Part shown: positions 1 to 11,654 of the stretch, in pieces | Numbering within the stretch: position 1 is the first letter of the stretch | Layout: each line of letters begins with the position of its first letter | Source of the DNA: Ctena decussata | Lineage: Eukaryota; Mollusca; Bivalvia; Lucinida; Lucinidae | Length of the DNA stretch: 64,000 nucleotides | Reading direction: 5' to 3' | NCBI GenBank assembly: GCA_963989385.1 | Contig: OZ022507.1 | Location: 58,105,400 to 58,169,399, forward strand | Translations under genes and position numbers: made by a program | Notes under the pieces: generated by a model | Told to the model about the DNA's origin: nothing | Databases searched by the model: none | The model's input: only the letters and a program-made list of their open reading frames with translations

Positions 1-1290
1 CAGGGGCATGGTTGGCAGGATTTTAGTTGGGGATCACTAGACATTGATCCTTGCTATATATACAAGCTATGGGCCTCATGGTTTCAGAGAGGAAAATTTT
101 TTAAGATTTTCCCATTGAAAGTGTATGGGAGCTAATGACCCCCGTGGCGTGGCCAATTCGGGCCCCAGGGGCATAGTTGGCAGGATTTATGTAGGGGACC
201 ACTAGACATTGGTACATACTTAATATGTAAGCTCTGGGCCTCATGGTTTCAGAGAAGAAGATTTTTGAAGTCATTCCCATAAAAAGTCTATGGGAGCTTA
301 TGACCCCTGGGGATTGACCAGTTTGGACCCCCGAGGCTTGGTTGGGAGGATTTATGTAGGGGACCACTAAACATTGCCTCATACTATATATATAAGCTCT
401 GGGTCTCATGGTTCTAAAGAAGAAGATTTTTTGAAGGTTCTTAAGCTATTTAGTTATATATAAACAAATGACCCCCTGGGGCGTGGCCAATTTGAGTCCC
501 AGGGGCATAGGTGGCAGGATTTTAGTAGGGGATCACTAGACATTGATACATGCTATATATATAAGCTATGGGCCTCTTGGTTTCAGAGAAGAAGATTTCT
601 TAAGATTTTCCCATTGTAAGTCTATGGGAGCTAATGACCCCCTGGGTGTTGCCAATTTGGGCCCCAGGGTCATGGTTGGCAGGATTTATGTAGGGGACCA
701 CTAGACATTGGTACCTACTAAATATGTAAGCTCTGGGCCTCATGGTTTCAGAGAAGAAGATTTTTTAAGATTTTCCCATTGTAAGTCTATGGGAGCTAAT
801 GACCCCCGGGGCATGGCCAATTTGGGCCCCAGGGGCATGGTTGGCAGGATTTATGTAGGGGACCACTAGACATTGGTACACACTAAATATGTAAGCTCTG
901 GGCCTCATGGTTTCAGAGAAGAAGATTTTTTAAGATTTTCCCATTGTAAGTCTATGGAGGCTAATGACCCCCGGGGCGTGGCCAATTTGGGCCTCAGGGG
1001 CATGGTTGGCAGGATTTATGTAGGGGACCACTAGACATTGGTACACACTAAATATGTAAGCTCTGGGCCTCATGGTTTCAGAGAAGAAGATTTTTTAAGA
1101 TTTTCCCATTGTTAGTCTATGGGAGCTAATGACCCCTGGGGCGTGGCCAATTTGGGCCCCAGGGGCATGGTTGGCAGGATTTATGTAGGGGACTACTAGA
1201 CATTGCTACATACTAAATATGTAAGCTCTGGGCCTCATGGTTTCAGAGAAGAAGATTTTTGAAGTTCTTCCCATTATAAGTCTATGGGAG
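1..1290. repeat. 165-bp tandem array, about 7.8 copies
   Basis: The start of the unit (caggggcatggttggcagg) recurs at about 1, 166, 332, 500, 665, 830, 995 and 1160, giving a period of about 165 bp. Units differ by scattered substitutions and are cut by the left edge of the window. The array runs without a gap into the terminal module at 1291-1502, so it is best read as the tandem core of one non-autonomous element. Short minus-strand reading frames across it change frame from unit to unit and are not genes. Confidence 0.93.
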
Positions 1291-1502
1291 CTATATGTTG
1301 CCATGGCAACCAGAGTTCCAACCCAATCTGCCCTTAAACCTTATGCAGTCAATCCCCCACCCCAACAATGCTACACATAAAATTTGATCAAGATTGGCCT
1401 GCTGGTGTAGGAGTTATTGGTGTTTAAATGTGTGGACGACGACGCCGACGACGGACGACGGACCATGGCTATACTATAAGCTCACCTTGACAGGTGAGCT
1501 AA
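1..1502 (+). mobile_element. Tandem-core non-autonomous element, 3' part
   Basis: The 165-bp core is followed by a unique module with a GACGACGGACGACGG-type run at 1435-1465 and the end 'tataagctcacc...aggtgagctaa'. The same end (GGACGGACGACGG run, 'ataagctc', 'caggtgagctaaa') closes the element at 44041-46002, so both belong to one superfamily. The architecture resembles bivalve 'pearl' elements, tandem-core elements often linked to Helentrons; that link is inference. The left end lies outside the window. The right end abuts the satellite at about 1500 directly. Confidence 0.6.
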
Positions 1503-4500
1503 TAAGGAAAAAGGAATTGTTCGTTCATTTCCTTTTATCTTATTCGCAGTTTGTAGCGTTGAGCTTTGGAAATCTATACCATTATTCTTAGAAGTAAAAT
1601 GCTCATGAATGTGCTTTATGCGAATCTTCTATTGCACAGTTCCGCAAAGTTCTATGAGTTTGAAAATCGAATAAGGAAAAAATAGTTTTTCGTTCATTTC
1701 CTTTTTCCTTATTCGCAGTTTGTAGCGTTGAGCTTTGGAAATCTACACCATTATTCTTAGAGGTAAAAATGATCATGAATGTGCTTTATGCGAATCTTCT
1801 ATTGCACAGGTCCGCAAAGTTCTATGAGTTTGAAAATCGAATAAGGAAAAAGGAAATTTTCGTTCATTTCCTTTTTCCTAGTTAGAACCGTTGAGCTTGG
1901 GAAATCTATACCATTATTTTTAGAAGTAAAAATGATCATGAATGTGCTATATGCAAATATTCTATTGCACAGATCCGCAAAGTTCTATGAGTCTGAAAAT
2001 CGAATAAGGAAAATGGAATTGTTCGTTCATTTCCTTTTTCCTTATTCGCAGTTTGTACCGTTGAGATTTGGATGTCTGTACAATTATTCTAAGAAGTGAA
2101 AATGATCATGAATTTGCTATATATGCGAATCTTCTACTGCAAAGATCTGCAAAGTTCTATGAGTTTGAAAATCGAATAACGAAAAAGGAATTGTTCGTTC
2201 ATTTCCCTTTTCCTTATTCGCAGTAAGAAGCGTTGAGCTTTGGAAATCTATACCATTATTATATATTCTAAGACGTAAAAATGATCATGAATGTGCTATA
2301 TGCGAATATTTTGTTGCACAGAATCGCAAAGTTCTATGAGACTGGAAATCTAATAAGGAAAAAGGAATTGTTCGTTCATTTCCTTTTTCCTTATTCGCAG
2401 TTAGAACCGCCGAGCTTGGGAAATCTATACCATTATTCTTAGAAGTAAAAATGATCATGAATGTGCTATATGCTAAGCTTCTATTGCACAGGTCCGCAAA
2501 GTTCTATGAGTCTTAAAATCGAATAAGGAAAATGGAATTGTTCGTTCATTTCCTTTTTCCTTATTCGCAGTTTGTAGCGTTGAGCTTTGGAAATATATAC
2601 CATTATTCTTAGAAGTAAAAATGATCATGAATGTGCTATATGCGAACCTTCTATTGCACAGATCCGCAAAGTTCTATGAGTTTGAAAATCGAATAAGGAA
2701 AAAGGAATTTTTCGTTCATTTTCTTTTTCCTTATTCGCAGCTAGAACCGTTGAGCTTGGGAAATCTATACCATTATTCTTAGATGTAAAAATGATCATGA
2801 ATGTGCTATATGCGAAGCTTCTATTGCACAGATCCGCAAAATTCTATGAGTCTTAAAATCGAATAAGGAAAAAGGAATTGTTCGTTCATTTCCTTTTTCC
2901 TTATTCGCAGTTTGTAGCGTTATGCTTGGGAAATCTATACCATTATTCTTAGAAGTAAAAATGATCATGAATGTGCTTTATGCGAATCTTCTATTGCACA
3001 GGTCCGCAAAGTTCTATGAGTTTGAAAATCGAATAAGGAAAAAGGAATTTTTTCGTTCTTTTCCTTTTTCCTTATTCGCAGTTAGAACCGTTGAGCTTGG
3101 GAAATCTATACCATTATTCTTAGAAGTAAAAATGATCATGAATGTGCTATATTCGAAGCTTCTATTGCACAGATCCGCAAAGTTCTATGAGTCTTAAAAT
3201 CGAATAAGGAAAAAGGAATTGTTCGTTCATTTCCTTTTTCCTGATTCGCAGTTTGTAGCGTTGAGCTTTGGAAATCTATGCCATTATTCTTAGAAGTAAA
3301 AATGATCATGAATGTGCTATATGCGAATCTTCTATTGCACAGATCCGCAAAGTTCTATGAGACTGAAAATCGAATAAGGAAAAAGGAATTGTTCGTTCAT
3401 TTCCTTTTTCCTTATTCGCAGTTTGTAGCGTTGAGCTTTGGAAATCTATACCATTATTCTTAGAAGTAAAAATGATCATGAATGTGCTATATTCGAAGCT
3501 TCTATTGCACAGATCCGCAAAGTTCTATGAGTCTTAAAATCGAATAAGGAAAAAGGAATTGTTCGTTCATTTCCTTTTTCCTGATTCGCAGTTTGTAGCG
3601 TTGAGCTTTGGAAATCTATGCCATTATTCTTAGAAGTAAAAATGATCATGAATGTGCTATATGCGAATCTTCTATTGCACAGATCCGCAAAGTTCTATGA
3701 GACTGAAAATCGAATAAGGAAAAAGGAATTGTTCGTTCATTTCCTTTTTCCTTATTCGCAGTTTGTAGCGTTGAGCTTTGGAAATCTATACCATTATTCT
3801 TAGATGTAAAAATGATCATGAATGTGCTATATGCGAAGCTTCTATTGCACAGGTCCGCAAAGTTCTATGAGTCTTAAAATCGAATAAGGAAAAAGGAATT
3901 GTTCGTTCATTTCCTTTTTCCTTATTCGCAGTTTGTAGCGTTGAGCTTTGGAAATATATACCATTATTCTTAGAAGTAAAAATGATCATGAATGTGCTAT
4001 ATGCGAATCTTCTATTGCACAGATCCGCAAAGTTCTATGAGACTGAAAATCGAATAAGGAAAAAGGAATTGTTCGTTCATTTCCTTTTTCCTTATTCGCA
4101 GTTTGTAGCGTTGAGCTTTGGAAATCTTTACCATTATTCTTAGATGTAAAAATGATCATGAATGTGCTATATGCGAATCTTCTGTTGCACAGATCCGCAA
4201 AGTTCTATGAGACTGAAAATCGAATAAGGAGAAAGGAATTGTTCGTTCATTTCCTTTTTCCTTATTCGCAGTTTGTAGCGTTGAGCTTTGGAAATCTACA
4301 TCATTATTCTTAGAAGTAAAAATGATCATGAATGTGCTATATGCGAATCTTCTATTGCACAGATCCGCAAAGTTCTATGAGACTGAAAATCGAATAAGGA
4401 AAAGGAATTGTTCGTTCATTTCCTTTTTCCTTATTCGCAGTTTGTAGCGTTGAGCTTTGGAAATCTATACCATTATTCTTAGAAGTAAAAATGATCATGA

Positions 4501-5407
4501 ATGTGCTTTATGCGAATCTTCTTTTGCACAGGTCCGCAAAGTTCTATGAGTTTGAAAGTCGAATAAAGAAAAAAGGAATTTTTCGTTCATTTCCTTTTTC
4601 CTTATTCGCAGTTAGAACCGTTGAGCTTGGGAAATCTATACCATTATTCTTAGAAGTAAAAATGATCATGAATGTGCTATATGCGAAGCTTCTATTGCAC
4701 AGATCCGCAAAGTTCTATGAGTCTTAAAATCGAATAAGGAAAAAGGAATTGTTCGTTCATTTCCTTTTTCCTTATTCGCAGTTTGTAGCGTTGAGCTTTG
4801 GAAATCTATACCATTATTCTTAGAAGTAAAAATGATCATGAATGTGCTTTATGCGAATCTTCTATTGCACAGGTCCGCAAAGTTCTATGAGTTTGAAAAT
4901 TGAATAAGGAAAAAGGAATTTTTCGTTCATTTCCTTTCTCCTTATTCGCAGTTAGAACCTTTGAGCTTGGGAAATCTATACCATTATTCTTAGAAGTAAC
5001 AATGATCATGAATGTGCTATATGCGAAGCTTCTATTGCACAGATCCGCAAAATTCTATGAGTCTTAAAATCGAATAAGGAAAAAGGAATTGTTCGTTCAT
5101 TTCCTTTCCTTATTCGCAGTTTGTAGCGATGAGCTTTGGAAATCTATACCATTATTCTTAGAAGTAAAAATGATCATGAATGTGCTTTATGCGAATCTTC
5201 TATTGCACAGGTCCGCAAAGTTCTATGAGTTTGAAAATCGCATAAGGAAAAAGGAATTTTTCGTTCATTTCCTTTTTCCTTATTCGCAGTTAGAACCGTT
5301 GAGCTTGGGAAATCTATACCATTATTCTTAGAAGTAAAAATGATCGTGAATGTGCTATATGCGAAGCTTCTATTGCACAGATCCGCAAAGTTCTATGAGT
5401 CTTAAAA
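1500..5407. repeat. 170-bp satellite, about 23 units, one hairpin per unit
   Basis: The start 'cgaataagga' recurs every 170 bp (for example 3371, 3541, 3711, 3881, 4051, 4221, 4391). Each unit holds CGAATAAGGAAAAAGGAA, a roughly 12-base spacer, then its reverse complement, giving an 18-bp stem. Units fall into at least two types: 'tttgtagcgttgagctttgg' and 'ttagaaccgttgagcttggg'. These tend to alternate, giving 340-bp higher-order blocks; 3121-3460 and 3461-3800 look almost identical. The period is not a multiple of three, so the recurring 61-91-residue frames are by-products. Confidence 0.95.
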
Positions 5408-5498
5408 TCGAATAAGGAAAAAGGAAAAAGGAATAAGGAAAAAGGAATAAGGAAAAAGGAACAAGGAAAAAGGAATAAGGAAAAAGGAAAAAGGAACT
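5408..5498. repeat. Purine-rich minisatellite at the satellite edge
   Basis: A run of (aataaggaaaaagg / aaaaagg) units forms the right edge of the 170-bp satellite. It is an expansion of just the left hairpin arm, without its complement, so the array ends on a strand-asymmetric polypurine tract. Confidence 0.85.
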
Positions 5499-6230
5499 AA
5501 CTTAACAATCGTTACTTAGAGTATGTGTGATAAGAAGAGACACTGGAAAAAAACATGATACAATTCGGAGAGAATAAGCAAAGACATTTGACAATGGGCA
5601 TCTGTTTTATCAGCTACATTGTAAAACAAGCATACTCTAATAGATGAATATTTAGAAGAAAATTGTCAAGGTAGAGTAAGGTTCTAAAGAGGATAACGTT
5701 ATTAAAGCAGGGAACTCATTCCATGCAAATGATTTCAAATGAATTATTTGATTCTCTGCAGTCTAAAACAAGACCCCAAAGGGTAGAAGTCTATGTCATA
5801 AATAAAAATCTTAAAGAGATCCCTCAAAAGCAGAGCCCACATTCAAAAGAAGGAACATGGGCCATACTTCGAAGTTTCGGCTACTCTGCATTTAAATTCC
5901 AGGCATAGAAGTGGAGAGAAGAGGAGCAGAAACAATAAGAAAATGATCTGAAAATGATATATGATAAAGTCAGAAGAGAGTAAAGTAACATAATCGTAAA
6001 ATAAATTATATGATTATTTTTCAAAGAGTACTTCTTATTTCTAAATATGTTAACTATGGCTTCAAAGCATTAGGTAACTTAAAATGCATAGAATTCAGTT
6101 TGACTGATTAAGATAGAATTGCTTGGTGACTTTGTATAAATGGAATTAATTTGGAGAAATATGAAATGATAAAAAGCATCATAAATGGCTGCGTAAAACC
6201 CACCACTGCAAACCTTTAACAGATGTTTTT
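5499..6230. other. AT-rich sequence without a recognisable gene
   Basis: No coding signal is convincing. A 61-codon plus-strand frame at 5723-5908 overlaps the relict described at 5835-5908. The rest is unique AT-rich DNA. Confidence 0.6.
5835..5908 (-). repeat. Decayed relative of the 29.2-kb hammerhead element
   Basis: This stretch aligns by eye with 29193-29275: 'aatcttaaagagat..' against 'aatctgaaaaagtt..', then a shared 'atgggcca', a short self-complementary loop, and 'gtttcggct'. On the minus strand it keeps the GAAA box, the small stem III and the stem I strand of the hammerhead. The CTGANGA box cannot be recognised. It is therefore a broken, older copy of the same family, roughly 70% identical. 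Confidence 0.5.
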
Positions 6231-6239
6231 TCATGATTT

Positions 6240-7322
6240 CATACATGTATATAATCTCCGGGACAGGGGCAGATAACTTCCTTGTGATGAAAATATAACC
6301 ATTCCTAGAAGCTATTATTGTTTTGACAGTTTGTCATATATTTTATAAAAAATCCTTTTCAGTTCTGCTTTTAAATAAACTTTCTTTCATGATCTGATAT
6401 AATATAGCACTGTGTCAGGGGGATAACTCCTCGAGAAAACATTTTGATCCTACAAGGAAGCTTATATTACTGTGATAATTTGCTGCAAGTTTCAGGAAAA
6501 TCTCTTCAACGCTGGTTTTGTATAGATTTCTTCACGAACTTATAAATGTGTATATCCCTAGGCAGGGGCAGATAAATCTGTTTAACTAAATTCTGGTTGT
6601 TAAAGAAAGCTAATGTTACTTATAATATTTCTATGAAATTTCATAAACATATACCAAAACTCTGATTTTCTATATTTTTCTTGCATTATATTATGCATCT
6701 AAATAACCCTATGCCAAGGGCAGATAACCCCTGGGGACAAAATTTTGATCTTGACAGGAAGCCGATATTGTTTTGATTAGTTGTTGCAAGTTTCAGGAAA
6801 ATCGCACTCAACCCTGATTTTGTATTTTTTTTTTTTTTTTTTTTTATGATTTTATACATGTATGTACCCCAAGGCAGGGGCAGATAACCCTGGAAGACAA
6901 ATTTTCCTGGTAATAGAAAGGATATATTAATTTACTTCAATCATTTCTGTGAAATTTCCTCAAAATATTTTTAAGTGTAAAGGAATTACAGACCATAATC
7001 CACGTTTTAGACATTGACAAGGGCAATAGTTCTGTCAGAAGACATCTAATTTCGCCTATTAACAATTCCAAGCGTATTAACAATTCCAAGCGAGGTATTC
7101 CCGAGACCAATGCACATGCCAAGTTTTAAAACAAATCTTACAAAAATACGCAAGTTAATGAAAGGAAACGAAGTGTTTATGGATGAAAGTACAGATAGAC
7201 AGCTGGACAGACAGACAGACAACTTGACAGACAGACAGATGACCAGATGGACAGAGGGACAGACACATGGTCAACGAGCTTGGAAACATCACACCCCACC
7301 GCTTACGTGTGGCGGGGTATAA
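6240..7322 (+). mobile_element. Decayed tandem-core element with hairpin end
   Basis: About five degenerate units of 140-160 bp share 'ggcaggggcagataac' (near 6265, 6422, 6560, 6712 and 6870) and 'gttgcaagtttcaggaaaat'. The 3' part holds a (GACA)n-rich stretch at 7190-7265 and finishes with a GC hairpin at 7293-7317, CCCCACCGC against GTGGCGGGG, before 'tataa'. Tandem core, GACAGACAG run and terminal hairpin match the pattern of other elements here. A poly-T run lies at 6827-6845. Confidence 0.55.
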
Positions 7323-8510
7323 AATCTGAGTAATAATTAAAACAATAGTAAAAACGGTTTTAAGAGGAGATAACTCAGAATATATACATTATAGAAAATT
7401 ATCGCCATAATTTTTGAACCATCTAATATACTGTATAACTGCAAAATATCATTGGAATCACTTTGAGTGCAAAAAGCAGTTGTGGTTTTGCGTAAAGTTG
7501 GAGAATAAAAAAAGTTTAAATTTAGGTATGTCATACAAGTGAGTATAAACGCATTGCATGTAAAGATTTCACAAAAGTATTATATATATGTGTTGTATCT
7601 GGCATTGCATAAGAAGTCAGGTAGACTTCCAGTCCTGAGTAGCAATAAAAATATTAGCAGTTTCTTAACAGAACCCTCTTTGGGTCAGAATTACCCCACC
7701 CACTTTCATCGTATACACAACAAAGAAATCTCATATTGCATGACATTACAGCCAACACATAGTAGTATAAGATTACGAAGTTTGAAGAAAATCGGTAGTG
7801 GGCATGAAAACAGCCTTATAGACACCCTCCTTTGCTCCTATGGGAGTAAATTCTTTCATTTAAAGTTTGGCACCTGGACTACAGATACTTATTCCGTTAA
7901 AACAATCTCTTTTTCTCTGTAGTATTTAACCCATTCATGCCTAGCGTCCCATAAATGGGACACAGGCAAACAGTACATACCCAGATCAGACGCCGCATAA
8001 CGCCACTGTTTGCTAAAAATTCAACCCCATTTATATAAAAAGCTCAAACGTGAAAATCTCCCAGACACCCCTAAAATGATGAATGGACTCATCCATAGCA
8101 TAACGGTAGTAGAATCCATTCTCACTAATGGGTAATTACGTTAAACTTTGTCTGAATCTGATGCTGCAGACAAAACTGCCGGATTTTGTTGGATGGCGAA
8201 CAGTGCAGCATAACGTCATCCGCGTTATCAGTCGAAAGTATGTGAAGCAGAGTGGCCAGATTGGGGAGTTCCTCACAAAACGACTATTCTAATACTTTTC
8301 ACTGCATACTTATCAATTTCCTTGATATAAGTGCACTCCAACAATTTAGAAGCAAAAAATATCGGCAAAATTATGCATTCGAAAGTCAAGGTTCCAACCT
8401 TTAAACATTGAGATAAAAGGGAAAGCTGAAAATGGCAGACATGCTCCCCTCGGACTATATCCATTAACCATATACTTTAATATGATTAAAATGTGGCGTT
8501 TATTTCTCAT
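7323..8510. other. No gene; relict MITE-like sequence at 7929-8260
   Basis: Around 7929 the sequence 'acccattcatgcctagcgtcccataaatgggac' resembles the terminus of the element at 51399-51755 ('ccatttatgcctgg'). Shared internal words are 'agacgccgca', 'gcaaacagt' and 'atggactcatcca'. It appears to be a diverged member of that family. A 127-codon plus-strand frame at 7539-7922 shows no family I recognise and is probably chance. Confidence 0.45.
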
Positions 8511-8516
8511 ACAAGT

Positions 8517-8860
8517 ATATATCTGTCAATTTATAATGACTTCTTACCTAGAGTGAAATTTCAGAAGCTGACACTTAGGAATAAAGTGACATTTGATGAA
8601 ACAGTTACAACATAAATATTTATGATCTGCGGCGCAAGAATACCCGTCCAAATTGCTCACGACAAGAGGAGCCTACATGCTGGTAAACTGTGCAAATTGC
8701 ATAGTTCAGTGATTATCCTGGCGAGCAGCGCATGCCAATAGCCCAGTTTGTCCAGGATTCTACGCTGTTCCAGTTCAGAGCAGTTTTTAGAGGCCTTCAC
8801 CTGCTTATGCTTAGGTATTTTTCTATCCTTATATTGGATGAGTCTATTTGTCATTGAAGG
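8517..8860. repeat. Dispersed repeat, related to 48950-49270
   Basis: Shared blocks occur in the same order in both places: 'atctgtcaRtt', 'aataaagtgac', 'aatatttatgaKctgcg', 'ttcagt..gatWatcctggcga', 'cagcgcatgc', 'ccagt..tgtScaggattctac' and 'cagatcagagc'-like words. The likely far end 'cggctcatataaacaattgctg' occurs at 9927 here and at 49288 in the other copy. Family unknown. Confidence 0.5.
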
Positions 8861-9570
8861 GTTGTCTGGTTTAGTTTGATCTTATTTTTTTTTTTTCGAG
8901 GCGAGCCTCGTATAATTTCGATATTGTTCCACATTTCACAAGATCCCATTTGTCAAATAACGCTTATGTCAAAATTTAGCCAATAATATCAAAGGTCAAT
9001 GAATATTTAATCTTCGTTTTTTTCTCGTCGTACTACACTGCGAATACTAGCACTGTGTCTTATATTAATTCAAAATGTTTCTCTTGTTTGTAATTTTACA
9101 ATAAAAATGTTATCGAAAACAGACGCAGATATTTAAAACTTTCTTCTTTTTTCGTCGTAGATCTACTTTCGATATCTACTTTCGGTTTGATACACACAAA
9201 CAGTGGAACATGTTGATAACTTTTTTGAAATCAGGTCAATTTCAAAATTGACCGCGGTCCATTTTGGAATTCCAAATTTGACAGCTCAATTTTGAGATAG
9301 GTCGTTGTTGCTATCCAGTGTCAAAATGACGGTTGTGGGTGCCTACCGACATAGCTTACTTATTCATGAACGTTATGGTCAAATCTTCAACTAGAGACAT
9401 ATAACAAAACACACTTCCATTTAATCTGCGCCGATTATCTTTTTTAAAAGATTTTTCTTGTTTCATTTAGTACGCATTTCTCTTTTGCAAAGCTCAGATG
9501 CCACGTTTTTCGGCGTCTCGGCGTCTGATTTGGGTGTGCACTGTTTGACTTTTTCCAATTTATTGGGCAC
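8861..9570. other. AT-rich interval, no gene seen
   Basis: Contains a poly-T run at about 8885 and small inverted words around 9230-9300 (tcaaaattgacc...ttgacagctcaattttga). Nothing codes convincingly. Confidence 0.5.
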
Positions 9571-9575
9571 ATAGA

Positions 9576-9686
9576 AGATCGTGCATGAGTGCTTATGTGT
9601 TATTGAATTTATTAAACGAGTTTGGGAGTTTCCCCCAACAAGTTTAATAAATTCAGTAATACACATGAGCACGAATGCATGATTCT
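9576..9686. repeat. Imperfect hairpin (foldback MITE end)
   Basis: The arm 'atcgtgcatgagtgcttatg...gaatttattaaac' is followed, after a short spacer around 'gagtttgggagtttccccc', by its reverse complement. The flanking 'gattctatttatcac' resembles 'gattctgtttatcat' beside the hairpin at 59398-59496, so the two may be the same class of foldback element. Confidence 0.65.
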
Positions 9687-9964
9687 ATTTATCACATGAC
9701 ACTAAAATTCCATTTTATTGGCAAATTTTAGACTTAATTTTCACGATTTTGCCATTAGAAATCGCGAAGTTGTATTGGCGTCAACGCATGACGTTACGAC
9801 GTAATTTGAATATTTAATCCACTAGTTGATTATCGTATTTAATGCATGGCTTTATTACACACTCAGCTGCGACGTCACATGATAAACGGTACATGTATTA
9901 ATGGGTTAAGACAGACTTTCTCAAGCACGGCTCATATAAACAATTGCTGTCTTGTCAAAAGAAA

Positions 9965-10145
9965 AATAGACCCTGAATCGCTCATCTGAGTAAAAAGTCA
10001 AACTAGGGTCTCCATTTAAACAAACCTGATAGAATATAAATCCTAAATCCTGCATATCAGTTTCAGTGTCATGAGCCATTTTGGAGAAGAAGATTTTAAA
10101 AGGATTTTACAATATATGGGCATGACGGACATCTTGGTTATTTTA
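9965..10145 (+). mobile_element. 5' fragment of the 44-kb tandem-core family
   Basis: 'gaccctgaatcgctcatctgag' is the left end of the element at 44041. 'ttggagaagaagattttaaaaggattttacaatatatgggc' is part of its repeated core. This is a short truncated copy. Confidence 0.65.
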
Positions 10146-10325
10146 TGATGTGCCTGCAGGGTTGAAGGCATGTTCAAATTTCGAGTGGAAAAGCAGTTGC
10201 GCATCCACAATCTGACTACGGTTTTGCTGTTCGTGTACACAATCAATGATTACAGAAGGCAGGTTGATCTGGATCTGCTGTTTAAACTTGTCGTAAGGTT
10301 ACCTGTTTTCCGCGATATCGTTAAA

Positions 10326-11633
10326 TGGCCCACTACGAATCGAACTATAGTAGCTACTATAGTTACTAAAGTTCCAATCAAAGTCCGATGGTAGCTACTA
10401 AAATGACGTCATGATCTTACCAAAGATCTACAGCGGTCTTGACCGCCGTTACTCTAGTAGCAAGATGGCGGCCGTTGAAGACTCGCGAGGTTTGTGGGTG
10501 TACAACAAGTATTTGTTTCTTTTATATTGCGGATATAAGTGCATACAATTATTTTAGGGCATATATACTGAGCATCAAAAGAAACGCATACAATGTATAC
10601 ACCCAATTTATTTGAAGGTATAGTCATATGCTCTTATTTGGACATTTTAAGTTATTTTGTTTATAATATTGCGACAAAATGAGCACCTTAACGCACCGAC
10701 ATTTCATAAACTAGAGACCAGAACGCTTGCTTTTGTGATGGGGGTAAAACTTAAAGTAACCATACTTTCAGAAGCTGAATTTTAATTCCATAAAATGCTC
10801 AGCCAATTATTTTCTTCAGACATAATGTCCACAGGAAGGGTAAGAAACAGCGAAAAAATCTAAGCAATCGAGCCTTGCGTTTTAGAGAAACAATCAGGTG
10901 AAGGTTGGCAGTAGAAACAGTAACTCTTGCTTACCACTGGATTTCCCATAAACCTTTTAACACCTTGTATTTCTTGAAAAGAACAGAAACCATTCATACA
11001 AAGCGGTTAAATGAATTTACAAGAGTAAAATAAAAAGATTTGCAAAGAATATTTTAGCAGCTCTGCAGAGCTTTTGATGTTAATGGACCTCCCAATTTGC
11101 AATTTGTTTAATTGCAAGGGAGATAATTTGACAAGTGTTCAACTTCAAAGTGCTGTCATGTTCCTAAGAAGAATACCATTGTAATAAAACCGACGGGTTT
11201 TTTTTTCATAACCCCACATTTTGGAAACAATTTGTTATACTGCCAAAGGAAAGACAACTCTTACAACAACTTTTAATGTTTCACGATAAATTGAGATAAC
11301 TCTTTAATCAAGGTTTAATTTGTAAGAAGCTAAGTTTATATTGTTGGCAGACGTCAGTAGTATTTTCTGCTATATGTAGTTTTAAGCCGTATATCAGCTG
11401 ACAGAAATAAACTGAACCTAAACTTGTAGGCGTTTCTTTTGACGTTCAGTATATTATCATTTAATCTATAACTTATTGTTTTTAAAATCTACATAAACGG
11501 AAAGGCAATGAAATGCACAGTATTTATTTCCGTTTCCATGACAATCTACTATTATAGCAACTTTAGGCGTTCAATTGGTAATGTGAGTGCGCATGCCCCA
11601 AAATACTACTATGGTAGGTACTCTAGTGGGCCA
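10326..11633. mobile_element. TIR element (TGGCCCACTA ends), host of a nested element
   Basis: TGGCCCACTA at 10326-10335 is matched by TAGTGGGCCA at 11624-11633. Just inside, both ends carry 'actatagtagctac'-like words in opposite orientation. No target duplication is clear and no transposase frame is present. The element is interrupted by the TA-flanked element at 10568-11449. Confidence 0.5.
10568..11449. mobile_element. Tc1/mariner-type non-autonomous element, 882 bp
   Basis: Left terminus CTGAGCATCAAAAGAAACGC matches the reverse complement of the right terminus at 18 of 20 positions. TA lies on both sides (10566-10567 and 11450-11451), the usual target of Tc1/mariner. No transposase reading frame exists inside, so it would depend on a transposase elsewhere. 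Confidence 0.75.
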
Positions 11634-11654
11634 ATGGCGCCGAGTGTAGAGGTT

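Noticed and set aside
2922..5331. Recurring 61-91-residue reading frames in the satellite (for example 3278-3463 and 3618-3803)
   Set aside because: They repeat because the DNA repeats. The 170-bp period shifts frame in each unit and the frames stop in neighbouring units.
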